A DNA stretch of 64,000 bases, from positions 1 through 64,000 of the forward strand of contig JAAKBF010000026.1 of NCBI GenBank assembly GCA_012656075.1, written 5' to 3'. Shown one piece after another: positions 1 through 10,870 of this stretch. The position numbers were made by a program, and so were the translations under genes. Position 1 is the stretch's first letter. The number at the start of each line of letters is the position of its first letter. Source of the stretch: Phytophthora hibernalis (Eukaryota > Oomycota > Peronosporomycetes > Peronosporales > Peronosporaceae). Under the pieces are notes generated by a model. That model was given only the letters and a program-made list of their open reading frames with translations, ran no database searches and had not been told where the DNA came from.

Positions 1-1246
1 ACGGCTGTCCCGGTTATGGACGTTTCACCTGTCACAATATCATATGATATGTCCGGTTACCGTTGATTACGCCCCGTCACTCTGCCACATCCACTGGATA
101 CTGGAGATGCGATTCGTGTCCTTGAGCGCATGTCCGCAGCGACAGCGGTGGATTGAACGAATCCTCGAGTTCCGAGGCAACCCTAGTGCGGCCCGGGGTG
201 ACCATCGTATTCAGAAAGCAGTAACGCCCGGGTAAGCCTCGTATGTTCGCTGAGTCCTTGATGCTTCGATCTTCACGCTTCCCTGAGGCACCAAAGCTTG
301 ATCGTCAAGCCCCGCGGGTAGGTTAACTACGGAATACCCGCGTCGTGGGTGGTGAGGGTTTCTGTCTGCATTCCCGAGGGAAGCAGACAAGGTGACGGAT
401 TGCTCTGCCTCAAAGGCAGCAGGATGACCTGGTGGGCGTCATCACCGGTCTTGTGCTTGCATCCCCGAGAGGGGCACGCGGGGCTGCGAACGGTCACGGC
501 CTGACTGGAAGACAACCCGAGGCCTTCCGCAGCAGCAGGAGCTAGTAGGTCGTCGTCCGCCTTGGGCTCGGCTTCGTCGTTGTCTCGGCTTCGTCGTGGT
601 TGTCGGAGCTGCGGATCAACATCGCGCTGAACGGTTCCGGGTTGTCGGTATCGCTGGAGTGCGGATCATCATTGAACTCGCCGGTTCCGGGTCCTCGAGT
701 TCTGAAGTAGGAAGAACCAAACGGCGGTCTTATGGAGTATTTGGGTCCGGGCGTCCTCCACGACCAGCTCGGCCTCTTGAATTGCCGCGAGAGACAGGGC
801 CCCGGGGTCCCCGGGGTTGCCGCGTATCTGTAGGCTCTGTAGACATAGCTATTAAGGATTAATGGTTAAGTTTACCCTAACCCGGTACGCGCACCAGCTG
901 TGATGTAGCGCTTGGCGGTTTCCGCCTGACGGTCGCTTATGCGCTCGAACAGGGGACCTCTCCTTCGTGCAACAGACGGCCTCCGTGCCGGACGTGGGAT
1001 TTATCCGGGGGCCGTGAACCTCGGGGCTTTATACCTTCTGGAGAGGTGGGTCCCGGGACTCGGTCAGTATTCTCACCTTGTGTACCCTCTATGAATAGGT
1101 TGTTTGGACCAGGGGAGAAGGTCACCTTGTTTGGATAACTCGGTCCCGACCTCATACAGTACGCTGGGAGGTAGATAAACAGACGCACTTGAGAGGAAAA
1201 GTAAGACTGAATTATGCTCTTGCTGGGGACTGTACCCAACCGGAGG
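1..1246. other. Unresolved retroelement-like region
   Basis: No convincing gene is visible. The sequence is GC-rich with short overlapping ORFs on both strands. The minus-strand reading of about 327-720 is rich in Ser, Asp, Pro and Arg and resembles the disordered N-terminus of a Gypsy gag. The block at about 880-1240, with several CGGGAC/GGTCCC runs, resembles LTR or 5' untranslated DNA. No protease, RT or integrase motif was found and no paired LTR could be delimited, so the assignment is weak. Confidence 0.25.
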
Positions 1247-1369
1247 CTTAGACATGTGGTATCTCGGCACCTGCTAAACTACTTAGTTTCACTATGGGTC
1301 GGGTGGACATCATCTTCGGACCGTCTATCGTCGTCGCTCGGGCTATAGAGATATCCCCAGGCTCGCACC

Positions 1370-2083
1370 TTGGACAAACATGTCTTCCAGGTGATCGCAT
1401 ATCGGGTCTCCGGGGATCAGTCAACTTGGGAGTTGTGTAGGCCTCTAGGGGAAATCCCGGGGCACTATGCCACATCTACCTTCAACATGGAGCCAGTCAA
1501 TAGCAAGTCCTGTCATAATCGCTTTAACAAGCTGCTGGTTAGGCATCGTATTCAAGAGTCTGAGTCGGCTAAGGCATCTGACGTTGATGAAGAGTATACA
1601 GAGCTTCGGGGATTGATGGACGACATCATGAGTGATTTCGACGAGTGGGAGAGCAAAAGCAGCTTGCAAAAGAGAAAACTATGAAGGAATCGGATACAAA
1701 CGACGGCGCCGGGGCCGTTGTTCGTGACTCGGCGATGCAGCGTCCGAGATAATAGCGTCTAGCGAATGCGAAACGTCCAGCAAATAATGAAGAGAAAGGT
1801 GAATCGCAGCCGACGGACACGTCGACATTGTCAACAAGGAGACCCAACAAAATTGAAACATGCTATCCTAGCCTCCCTTGTCCCTTTGATGGAGTCACAA
1901 GTAGAGCAAGCGCAAGGTATTCAAGCTGTGCTGCGCGAGGAGATGGTATTGCGGCGCCAACAACATGAAGAGATGTTGGAGGCGAGCGTGAAGAAGAATA
2001 TCAAGAGCGCCGCGACCAACGTGATCAGGCATTTAAATGCCGTCAAGCTCAAATGGAGGCAGAAACACGCAGCATCCGCTTGA
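1370..2083 (+). pseudogene. Myb/SANT-like accessory protein of a PIF/Harbinger transposon, degraded
   Basis: Two adjoining reading frames (1370-1684 and 1766-2083) form one broken protein. The first holds the helix pattern KSCHNRFNKLLVRHR, which matches the SGKxCxxRFNxLxxxHR core of the Myb/SANT-like proteins carried by oomycete transposons; the copy at 43300 has GKTCQARFNKLLESHR at the same place. The second holds a charged coiled coil (QAVLREEMVLRRQQHEEML) typical of the C-terminus. Such proteins are thought to bind transposon ends and help the transposase. A converging transposase remnant lies just downstream at 2308-2951. The reading frame is broken near 1684 and the true start is not clear. 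Confidence 0.6.
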
Positions 2084-2307
2084 TGATATCGGTGCTGAAC
2101 CAGCAGACGTCTTCGAGCGCGACCCAAGACAAACAAAAATCCAGTACAATGCCAAACAACCCTAGGTTTTCTTCATTTTACGCATGTATTTCTTCATTCT
2201 TCAACTAAGATACTCTTCTAAGACTGGTGGTTTAAGCTGGAACATAAGGCTTACTTGGTTTCTTTTATTGGTGTGAATGTTCGCGACAAGCACTGCGCAC
2301 TTCATCA

Positions 2308-2951
2308 TCACAGCAACTGGAAAAGCAGAACCTTATGAGCTCTCGTATACTCAAGGTGGGCAAAGTATCGCTTGATGTAATTAAAACCGAAATCGACTGC
2401 AACGCGTAGTGAACTTAAAGAGCGTTGCAGGCATTCATATCTGAGTCGTGCGACGCACCCTGAAGGAAACAGAAATAAAATCCGATGCACTATAGGCAGG
2501 ACCCCGTAAATGGTAACGTCGAGGTTTCGTAGGGTCGAATGTGATCGCGCGTAATCATGTAAGCCTCTCTGGAGCAGCCGTGTGATGTCATGCCGACGGC
2601 CCTCGACCGGTCCCCAAAAAGAGAAGAAAAGCCCGTCCGGTGCTGATAGGAAAGACAGTGACGACGCTTGTGGTCACTGTACACTTTTGTAAATTTTCTC
2701 CTGGGGTCCGTTGCGGCGTGGACTGGGGCGACAGGTGAAGTGCTTAGTGCCGTCAATCAACAGAGCAATACCGTCACACAGTGTAACTCGACAGCAAACT
2801 CCATCGAAACGGCCAAACGACTTTCGTAGAGTCGATAAGCGACACTGAGCTTTAGAAGCATGACAAGGCCTTCGTAGCAGATGGCGCGATCACGGGTGTC
2901 CGTTATGATACACTGGGGCAGTCTTAGGGTGTGGGCAACTCGAATAATCAC
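2308..2951 (-). pseudogene. PIF/Harbinger (DDE_Tnp_4) transposase remnant
   Basis: Read on the minus strand across shifted frames, this stretch carries IDGTKHFTCRPS (first catalytic Asp region), then APDGLFFSFWGPVEGRRHD, the hallmark of oomycete Harbinger transposases (second Asp block), then IYGGPAYSASDFIS, and at the end VDFGFNYIKRYFAHLEYTR, where the family has an Ala/Val-E-x-G-F-G helix with the catalytic Glu. Here that Glu is replaced by Asp. Several stops and frame changes are present, so the copy is dead or badly sequenced. It converges with the Myb/SANT-like ORF at 1370-2083, the usual two-gene layout of these elements. Confidence 0.65.
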
Positions 2952-2959
2952 GGCGCCTG

Positions 2960-3740
2960 TAAATCAATACTCAATGAGCGCATCTGTGTCGGTTAATGCT
3001 CTAACGTCAAGCCGAATGTCCGGAATCAGTGGCCGCTCAATTCTCTCGTTCTAGCTCTTCCACCGTGGCTATAACAAGCATAGCTAGTGTAGGCAATGCC
3101 AACAGGGCCACACCCGACGACACTGCACTGATAATCATTGACGCTGATGGTTTTGTTTGCAATAACTACTATTTTTCTGATTCTAACTTAAAACTTCTCG
3201 TGGCTAATCTGAAACAAAATTTGTTATGATAACTACAATTGGATTGGGATTAGGACGGTTGCGAAATCTTTCTACTGAAGGGAATCAGTTTTGCAGAAAA
3301 GCAAGGGCGCAAAAACTTGTGAAGTCCGACGTGATCTGCTAGATCTAGCAGTACAGTATAAATGAACAAGAAATCCACTCATACCGATCGGTACATTAAT
3401 TAGCCACGCTTCGCGCACCGGCTTCGATCACTAACATCGCACCGTCACACTACAGGTATTATAATTTTTATTTAACCCCCCCAGAAGGCCTGTATTAGAC
3501 ACGATAAGACCTTTTAGACTTGGTTTTTGTATTGGCGCATACAAATTTCCCTTCAAATAGGGGTAGGTACCGCGTGCGCAGACATGATTTCAAAGACAAA
3601 AAGACGCATGGCGTGCACGGGAAAAACCAGGTTGAATATTAGTTCGTAAAGGCAGCTCAAATTCCCCCTATTAGATATAAGAGGGAACCTGTGAAAGCCA
3701 CCAGTTTTCCGGCATTTGAGAATCTCACGTCGTGCTGAAA
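2960..3740. other. Intergenic, no supported gene
   Basis: The only ORF of note is 3029-3229 on the plus strand, a Ser/Ala-rich 66-residue frame with no recognisable motif. The rest is AT-rich and without repeats or hairpins that I could see. Confidence 0.3.
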
Positions 3741-3742
3741 AG

Positions 3743-5185
3743 ATGTCGGGCTTCCGCCAAGTATGGGCCGAGTTGCTCAAAGAGGGCTAGTCGTCCAAGC
3801 GCCCCACAGGACTGGAGGTTGACCACACGTACCTGTGCCTTGGCAAGACGAAGAAGGACAAGCGCGGAGTTGATTTCTTTGTGGGGCCCCAGGAGTTGAT
3901 GGTATATCTGGACAAGCTCGCCGTCGGTACGCATGGGACTGTTTGTGGGCTTTCTACAGCTCCTTCTTATATGTAAGGTGGTTCTCGTAGGTGCAATTAA
4001 ACAAGCGGCGGCAGCGAAGAAGGCTCAACAGAATGCGAAAGAGCGAAGTTGTGGTACAGACCAAGGTATTGTCATTTCCACTTATCATGTCCGATACTCG
4101 CTAACAGACACCTTGTATCGTGTATCATACATATTGTACAGGACCTTCGTCGTCAGTCTCCGTCCCATACCCAACTAATACAACGGATGATTCTGAACGC
4201 CCCACGGAGACGTTGATGGACTCTCATGTGCAAGGTAATTCAATGAACGTTTGTTATCGTTACTAACGTTTCCTGTGTATCATGTATTGTGCAAAACCTA
4301 CATCTACTAGCCCAACGGCAGTGACGAATGTATGTGCTTCGGTACCTGCGGAGGATAACACGATGACTTCATCGTCAAACACGACAACAGTGACTTCAAC
4401 GGGTACGCATCCTACCGTATACAAAATCGACTTAGGTTATATTCACAACGGTTTACTTTTTGTAGTTGAAGAAAGTGTTCTACAAGAGCGACGCAATTTT
4501 ATCACTGCGTTTGCTGAAGTTACTTCCGACTCGGAGACGCAGCAACTTTGCCCCACTACTCCTCATATTGACGATGAAGACATAAACCCAGAAGAAGTAA
4601 GCGCTGAAGAAACATCGTCCGATCTCGATCCTGTTGAATCAGATGAGCCTTCTGGTACGATATCATGTACTATACATGATAGGGATACACGGTATGTCAA
4701 TCTAACGTGTATGTTTTTGTATCCTAGACATTGACGTCACGAAGCCTCAAGACAGTATCGAAAACTATTGTGCGCTTGATTCTGACGGAGAGAACGACGA
4801 TGGCCTTGGCAATGATGACGAGCTGTTTGAATTCAATGCAATTGACGTGCTTGATGACGAGGAGGAGACTGTAACACCGGATGTGCCTTTTGATGAAGCG
4901 CTTCTTGCTGCTGTTGGTGGAATGGAGGGTCTTACTGTCGAGAATTTAAGTTGTAAACGAAGCTATGATATAATCAGAGAGATAGCCACTTCAGGATGAC
5001 TTGAGCCTATATCCCAAGAGCCGTATCCATACATGGAGCGTCCGTACGAGGACTGGGCCGATAACTCTATGCGTGATGCTTATTCTAGACTCTTCGACGG
5101 GCAGTATGGACCTACGCAGGCAGCGATGACCGCAGCTACCACGCCGGCATGGGCAACTATGTGCTGCTCCGAGACTGCTTATTGA
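3743..5185 (+). pseudogene. piggyBac-type transposase-derived gene, N-terminal part only
   Basis: The first exon starts at ATG 3743 with FRQVWAELLKEG, a stop where the family usually has Trp, then SSKRPTGLEVDHTYL and RGVDFFVGPQELMVYLD. This block matches the N-terminal domain that precedes piggyBac transposases in Phytophthora. Downstream pieces are separated by intron-like gaps (for example GTATTG...TACAG at about 4066-4141 and GTATGT...CCTAG at 4691-4729). They encode an acidic linker (about 4282-4998) and then EPYPYME and YGPTQAAM, resembling the start of the piggyBac core. The DDD catalytic core is missing, and frames are broken at 3788 and 4997. The repeated TATCATGTxxxATAC motif in the introns is unusual. 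TTAA-flanked MITEs lie nearby. Confidence 0.5.
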
Positions 5186-6255
5186 GCGTGTCGCCGGACA
5201 CGGCCATTTTTAATGCTCAAGTCCGTTATCATGTCTAATACTGAGTACCTATGTGTTATCGTGTACAATACAGGTTTGAAGTCTATCCGGGCAAGGTTAC
5301 CACTTCGGATGGAGTGATGTTACGCGACTAAAGAACTGGGCCCCTGTGCAACAAGGTGAAGCATTCGTTTGACAGGCAGGCACATTCCTGTTTTGAGCTT
5401 TGGCACATGAGCTGGCGCAACGGCACCCTCCAGTTAATTCGGGGCAATCACAAGCTTCGAGTCCGCGTGACGGAAGATGGAGATGATTCTGCGGCAGACG
5501 ACGAAGGGACACCTCAGCCGCAGCGTCGACGGGTGGTCGCGACCATTTCCATTTGATTGCTTGAATGAAAGATGTCACGCAATCCTTGATTGCGGAGCGC
5601 GTTCATTTTTGTCTTCGTTTTAGTATTGGGTATTTGTGCTGATAACCAGCTGGTTTGACGTCAGTGTCTCTTGCACAATTGCCTTACGTCTTTCTGTCAA
5701 TATGGATTTTTGCTATCCGTCGTAGACATGATATGGCCACTTATCGTGTCCGATTGCCAAGTATTGGGGACAAGACAAGCTCTCAGGGCATGATAACAAC
5801 AGCGACCACATCGAGGGGTAGGGTTTTGCATGAGCTTTACCCCGGACACGTTAACGTTTATCTTGGTTTTAGTAGTGAAGCCATCAGCATTCAATACATG
5901 ATAGTTCGACCCACAGGCGCAAAAAATCCCTTCGGGCTGGGGGGTTAATATCAGTTCCAACGTAATACGACCGTTGTTCGACACTCAAGTCGGGTCCACC
6001 TATCATATTTAGATAGATTGCTGCACAAGTGATAATCCCCAACCGCGACGATTCGAGAGGTAACCTTCACAACCATCATGGCTTCTCGTTGAAGAGGCCA
6101 TGCCGAGGCAATTTGCCAAGCTCAAATCCGAACTACCTCGGAAGTAGCAAAATATCTCCTTCCTCCAGCGCCAGGTGGTTGTCAGTATGAACCGATGTGT
6201 TGAACCCCGCACAACGCTCGCCCGCGGAAGCAATTGAAATCTGTTCTATACGTAA
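5186..6255. other. Intergenic, weak ORFs only
   Basis: An intron-like 3' end (TATCATGTCTAATACTGAG...ATACAG, about 5228-5273) suggests a further exon of the upstream piggyBac-derived gene. The plus-strand frame 5356-5556 (acidic, then QPQRRRVVATIS) could be its tail, but no motif proves it. Nothing supported was found at 5600-6255. Confidence 0.3.
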
Positions 6256-6603
6256 TGCTTACTTATCGCGGAAGCGTTTGAAAGACGTTGTAAACGCCAT
6301 GCTTATACCCGCAAGACGCCTCAAACGGACCATTTGTATGCGCTCGGGTGGAAAGTAGGTGAAGTATTTTCTTCGAAGAGAAAGGAGTCACCAGTCCTCA
6401 CTTTCTTACTGGTGTGATTTGCAGATACGATCGCACCCAAGTTGGAGTGGCAAGTGGTCTTCTCGGGCGACAATAGCATATTCTACAACTGCGACGATCT
6501 GGTTGATTTGATCATCTCGTCCAAGAATAGCGGGTTGAACCTCACACTAAACACCAACGACCGCGATCCGGTAGCTGCATTTTTACCAGCGTCGTACCGT
6601 TAG
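6256..6603 (+). CDS. Unidentified gene fragment with one intron
   Basis: A readable 5' exon (HAYTRKTPQTDHLYALGWK) is followed by a good 66 nt intron at 6359-6424 (GTGAAG...TTTGCAG). A second exon in the same phase contains APKLEWQVVFSGDNSIFYNC and then DDLVDLIISS before a TAG at 6601-6603. The correct phase across the intron and the coherent second exon argue that this was a real gene end. No upstream start is visible: a TAA sits at 6253-6255. I do not recognise the family. It may be a transposon-borne fragment or the 3' end of a displaced host gene. Confidence 0.4.
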
Positions 6604-6614
6604 TTGCTTTGATT

Positions 6615-6886
6615 TTAACCCTATTGCGGCCAATATTATACTTGAAGTTTGTATTTAGTAAAGGTTAAACATGCATAAATGCTTGGTTTTAGCCCGCACC
6701 CCGCAGCATAATATTATCATTTTGCGTCGTTTTACAATACTTATTGCAATTATTGTAGTTTAACCAAGCATATTACCGCAAATGGTATGATTGGTCAAAA
6801 ATAAAATCCTGTCATTATGATTCGTTACTACTTGTAAAACCAAGCATATTGCAGGATTTTAGGGGTACCAACCTCATTATGGTTTA
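6615..6886. mobile_element. MITE family A, copy 1 (TTAA-flanked, piggyBac-like)
   Basis: This copy is highly similar to 42543-42834. Its left end reads TTAACCCTATTGCGGCC. The right end has decayed to CCTCATTATGGTTTA where the other copy has CCGCAGTAGGGTTAA. The interior is AT-rich, with several CCAAGCATATT motifs. The length of about 270 bp, the lack of coding sequence and the TTAA flank suggest a piggyBac-mobilised MITE. Confidence 0.65.
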
Positions 6887-7192
6887 TTTAGCCATGCAGT
6901 TTGTATGTTACGTGTGCAGTTCATGTCGTTTGGTTCACGCTCTCATATACCTGTTTTGTGGATCATTGTTTTCATCTAATGGTGTGCCGACGGATGCCAC
7001 GTCCAATATGTTGAATACTTCAACATGTTCAACTTGAATCGACTGAACGGTCAGAGAGTGGTACATTTACCCTATTCCTATGCGACATTCGGCGACGTTT
7101 TCGAGTACCGTACGGTATTTTCCCTGTTACAGGCGTCACCAATCTGCAGTCGGGGTAGGGCTCGTAATTAAGATATCTCTCTTAACCGCTCA

Positions 7193-7465
7193 TTAACCCT
7201 TTCGTGATCCACTTGTGTATACTATGGTATACAAACTTAAGTCATTTACATGTAAAATGAAGAATTTTGTTGCGTTTTAGGGCTGCGAAAGGGCGACGTC
7301 AAAATTTCCATTAGGATTTAATTGTGTAATTTATGTTCTAAGTGTCCCCGAAATCGTACTTAAATCGTAAAACGAAGCTTTTGCTGCGTTTTACATGGCC
7401 ACCCTCGTACTTAACTAAAACTAGGAAACGCGGGATTTTGCCGCGTTTGACCACGAAAGGATTAA
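7193..7465. mobile_element. MITE family B (TTAA-flanked)
   Basis: The terminal inverted repeats are TTAACCCTTTCGTGATC at the left and GACCACGAAAGGATTAA at the right. Both are bounded by TTAA, the target used by piggyBac transposases. The 273 bp element contains no ORF. Inside it, variants of a TTTTGCTGCGTTTTA motif recur about three times. Left TIR starts CCCTTTCGTG; family A starts CCCTATTGCG, so the two differ but share the CCCT opening. Confidence 0.65.
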
Positions 7466-7571
7466 TGCCTACCTACGATATACGCATGCTCTCCATACCT
7501 TCATGACCTTGCTCATGATTTTCATACCAAAGCGCAAACGGCGATCGATTTACTTGCCTCGTTCCGCCGTA

Positions 7572-7810
7572 CAGTGCCGGCAATATTTATACGAACGACA
7601 CATTTTTTCGATTTTTGTCCACTAAAATGCGCGAAAAGGACTATAATTTGACCAATCGCTGCAGCACGCAAAGTCCGATCGATTCGTGGTCTCCATTTCG
7701 AAAGAGGCGCCGAACTGACCAAGCTACAGAAAAACGCCTTACGGGGTAGCTTAAAGTACAAGAATGGAGGCGTATACTGCGTTTTTAAGATCCTAGCGGT
7801 GTTGTTTAAC
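7572..7810 (+). repeat. Left terminal inverted repeat of the Tc1/mariner element
   Basis: About 239 bp, the inverse of 8877-9112. It begins CAGTGCCGGCAATATTTATA and ends GCGGTGTTGTTTAAC. Differences from the right arm are scattered substitutions and single-base length changes in homopolymers. Confidence 0.88.
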
Positions 7811-7856
7811 GCCACTAATAGTCTGGTTACCTAACGTTGTTCTTGAGACCAGTAGA

Positions 7857-8797
7857 TCACTTCTCAGGCATCGAATGGATGAGGGTGTCGAGGTATGGCT
7901 GCATGATTTGATCCCAAGCTTTAAGAATACCATTCTTGAGCTCTTCCTTCGACTCGTACTGCTTCCCGTCAGGGCAGACGAACCTAGCGAGCTTCCCCAC
8001 ACGTTCTCGATCGAGTTCAAGTGGGGGACAGCGCAGGCCACGGTAGAACATCAAAATCCTGCTCATCAAGCCATGCCTTGGTGTACCTCGATGTGTGAAT
8101 GGAGCAGTTATCTTGCTAGAAAATACAGGCCCGGGGTTGGTTTGTGCTCATAAATCGCACGAGATATGTATCCAACGTACTCACGTACTTCATGTTGTCC
8201 TGTGTGCCAGTTAGACTCGCAAGCTTCGTCTTCCCGCGCGAGGGAAATCCGCCCCAAACCATTACGGATCCTCCACCTGAGTGACGCTTCGAGTACACCT
8301 ACGCAAGTCGTGCCAGTAATACTGGAAGCCGTCAGGACCATTCAAATTGAACTTCTTCTCGTCGCTCAACACCACACACTTCCATACTTCTGTCCACCTC
8401 GCCCTCGTAAACGCCCAATCCACTCGGGCAAGTTTGTGCTCGGGGGTGAGCGCGGGCTGCTTCTTCCGCTTCTTGTTTTTTAACGTGGGTGTGTCGTGGA
8501 GAATCCCACGATCACGACGGGCCTTAATGGGCAACTCCAGCATGTCTTGAAGCTGCAAGGAGCTGTATTTAACCGTGTGGGCCGCTCGCAACATGCGGCG
8601 GGGCATCGTAGCCGTCATCTTTGAGGGCCTTCCCGACCGCGGTGTTGCGTTGTAGCTGTCTGGATTGCGTAGGAATTGATACACACCAGCCTTGGATCGT
8701 TCAAGTGGGTCGCGATGGACTGAAAGCTCCAGTTGTTGTCACGAAGAGCGAGCATCTGCCCCTGCTCACATTCTGTAAAGCTAGGTACTCTCGGCAT
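7857..8797 (-). pseudogene. Tc1/mariner transposase, frameshifted
   Basis: The likely start is ATG 8797 (MPRVPSFTECEQG), beginning the helix-turn-helix DNA-binding region. The RSGRPSKMT segment is the GRPR-like AT-hook linker. The DDE core follows: VVLSDEKKFNLNGPDG (first Asp), SVMVWGGF, QDNCSIH (second Asp) and PHLNSIENVWG (third acidic site, where the usual Asp of the SPDLNPIE-like motif reads His, although this lies in a shifted frame). Frame changes occur near 8690, 8270 and 8040. The product would cut and paste the element in the nucleus. As written it is not translatable, but some of the shifts may be sequencing errors. Confidence 0.8.
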
Positions 8798-8876
8798 CGC
8801 CACACAAACTCGCTGAATCTCACAGTATGATGCTCGATCGATATAACATCTGTCAACGTAAAAACACCTCGCCAAT

Positions 8877-9112
8877 GTTAAACAACACCGCTAGCATCTA
8901 AAAACGCAATTTACGCCTTCGTTCTTGTACTTTTGCCACCCCGTAATGCGTTTTTTCTGTAGCTTGGTCAGTTCGGCGCCGATTTCGAAATGGAGACCAC
9001 CATTCGATCGGCTTTTGCGTGCTGCAGCGATTGGTCATATTACAGTCCTTTTAGCGCATTTAAGTGGACAAAATCGAAAAATGTGTCGTTCGTATAAATA
9101 TTGCCGGCACTG
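8877..9112 (-). repeat. Right terminal inverted repeat of the Tc1/mariner element
   Basis: This is the inverse of 7572-7810. It starts GTTAAACAACACCGCTA and ends TATTGCCGGCACTG next to the right TA. Confidence 0.88.
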
Positions 9113-9114
9113 TA

Positions 9115-9406
9115 TGACCAGGGAGGTATGACGATCATATCGTTTGTACCGGTATTATACCTTATATTTTATTGGCTAAAAGTGAGTTACTTTTGCAACT
9201 AAGCGACGCTTGTAACTGGGGGAATGCGGTACTCGAAAACTCAGTGATTCGTTGCCGTTTGCTCATGCGTCGTATAGGCTCGGCAACAACCCGCCAGTAA
9301 CATTAGTGCGCGTTTGCATATTTTTGATTTTGGTTAAAAAGCCGCGACTTCGCACAGAACAGCTCTGAATTTTACTTCGAGTGTGAAATCTGACATTTAG
9401 CTTAGA
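9115..9406. other. Spacer, nothing recognised
   Basis: No ORF with motifs and no repeats were visible between the mariner element and repeat R1. Confidence 0.3.
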
Positions 9407-10166
9407 TGGATAACTAAACTTCCAAACTAACGTTAAGTTTCAAAGTGATCACTTTGAAACTTAACGTTAGTTTACAAATTTTGTATCACTTTAAAAAATA
9501 ATTATTATCGTTGTGAAGTTCCTAAACACAAAAGATTGCAATCTTGTTTTCCTTCTTGCTTTTCAGTGAGGTACGTTGGTGTGATCCTGATCCCAATCTG
9601 CCAACAGCAACAATTGGTCATGTCACTGTAACTGCTCTATTCGTTAGCGATCTAGAGGAGATCGCCTGTAATCTGGTATCATACCCGCTGATCTACACAG
9701 GGGTGACCTTGGCACGAAGTGGGTTCCTTCTTCTTTCAGCTACACTAGTGTGAAAGTATAAATGCTCACAAAATAAATCAAAACACCATATTGATCTGAA
9801 AATTCACTACCTCATGGTAGATCACCGAAGAGGTTGAGCACCTCAAACTCTCCCGACGGTACGAATAAGGATTTCACCGCTGCCCTTTAGATCACTGCTT
9901 CAATTATTGATAAAAGCATGAAAATTCGATTCGTAAGCTCCAACGTTGCATGGAGACCATGCCATGCAGTTCCAACTGTTTTTAGAAATCGCGAAGAAAT
10001 TATTCACCTGCTGTAGGATCTGGAAGAAGAAGGCGCGGCGGTGTTGGATATAGTTTTGTATATGCTGCCCTGGAACAGCACGATCTTGTTGGAGACTCAT
10101 GGCTGCTTTTAGCGTGTTGCTCGAAGAAAAATCCAAAATGTCGCTCGAACGGTCTGGATAAATCAT
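9407..10166 (-). repeat. Repeat R1, copy 1
   Basis: This copy shares long stretches with 19440-20388 (opposite orientation) and 35112-35545. Shared markers include TTCCTTCTTGCTTTTCAGTG, GATCTAGAGGA, ATCTGGTATCATACCCGCTG and CATGGTAGATCACCGAAGAG. At about 9900-10166 the minus strand encodes HRRAFFFQILQQV, which matches the coiled-coil protein fragment at 19241-19600, so the gene sense of this copy is minus. The 5' part present in the other two copies is missing here. Confidence 0.75.
9424..9473. repeat. Perfect 50 bp palindrome inside repeat R1
   Basis: The arms AAACTAACGTTAAGTTTC and its reverse complement meet at the centre GTGATCAC with no spacer. In R1 copies 2 and 3 only one arm is present (CAAACTAAGTTTCAAAG), so the palindrome arose in this copy by local inverted duplication. 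Confidence 0.9.
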
Positions 10167-10168
10167 CT

Positions 10169-10683
10169 TTAACCTTTAGTCTCCAGGCCGAAAGCGTACG
10201 GGTAGCATGGGTACAAGCCTAACCGTACGCGCGAGCTCTGATAGTTTTATATGGAAGTTTGTATGAAATTCCATATGATCAACAAAAAACGAGCCAATGA
10301 TCTTGGATACAGGATTTGAGTAAACCAACAAGATTACAAGATTTTGTAGGAAATATTCAACACGCACGTTTGACAAGAAAACCTGTTCGTTTTGGCTAAT
10401 TTTAGCATATTTGAGTTCTCTCGACTTTCCGTATTCTTCTCATCTGGTCTCAAAATATTTTTAAACACGATTATGCGTTTACCAGGATTGAGCCTGCGTT
10501 TTCGATACGATAGGTTGCTGGAATAAAGCTGAAAATAGGTTTCTGACTCTCTATTCCTTCGTCTTTGTCCTCGTAAGCTTGGTTTTTCGATAGCCCCTCT
10601 GTAGGCTTCAAACTTATTTTTTAATTGAGCCTACCCGTACGCGCACGAGACTCGTTATCCTACCCCTGGAGACAAAAGGTTAA
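10169..10683. mobile_element. MITE family C (TTAA-flanked)
   Basis: The left end TTAACCTTTAGTCTCCAGG and right end CCTGGAGACAAAAGGTTAA are inverted repeats bounded by TTAA. Inside each end a CGTACGGGTAG / CTACCCGTACG block repeats in inverted orientation (about 10196 and 10631). The 515 bp element has no coding capacity. This is a third TTAA-flanked family in a 4 kb stretch. Confidence 0.65.
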
Positions 10684-10870
10684 GTGATATCAAATCAAAT
10701 CAAAAAGGTGTTTTGTCCTAACCTTCCAATAAAATAGTAATCTATCTAGATATTTAATATAGCAGGCATTTAAAGCTCATTTGGTAAAGTTTTTAATCGT
10801 ATTAGGAAAGGTATGTGAAATGCAAAGATTCAGACCTCGTTGGGGAATTAAACCTGCCACAAGCAACGAT

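Larger units (their letters stand above)
7572..9112 (-). mobile_element. Tc1/mariner element with ~235 bp inverted repeats
   Basis: The element is bounded by TA on both sides (7570-7571 and 9113-9114), the Tc1/mariner target duplication. Its ends read CAGTGCCGGCAATATTTATA and the reverse complement. The two terminal repeats (7572-7810 and 8877-9112) are roughly 90 percent alike by eye. Total length is 1541 bp, with one transposase gene on the minus strand. Long inverted repeats of this size are unusual for a mariner-like element, which usually has about 30 bp. Confidence 0.88.
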
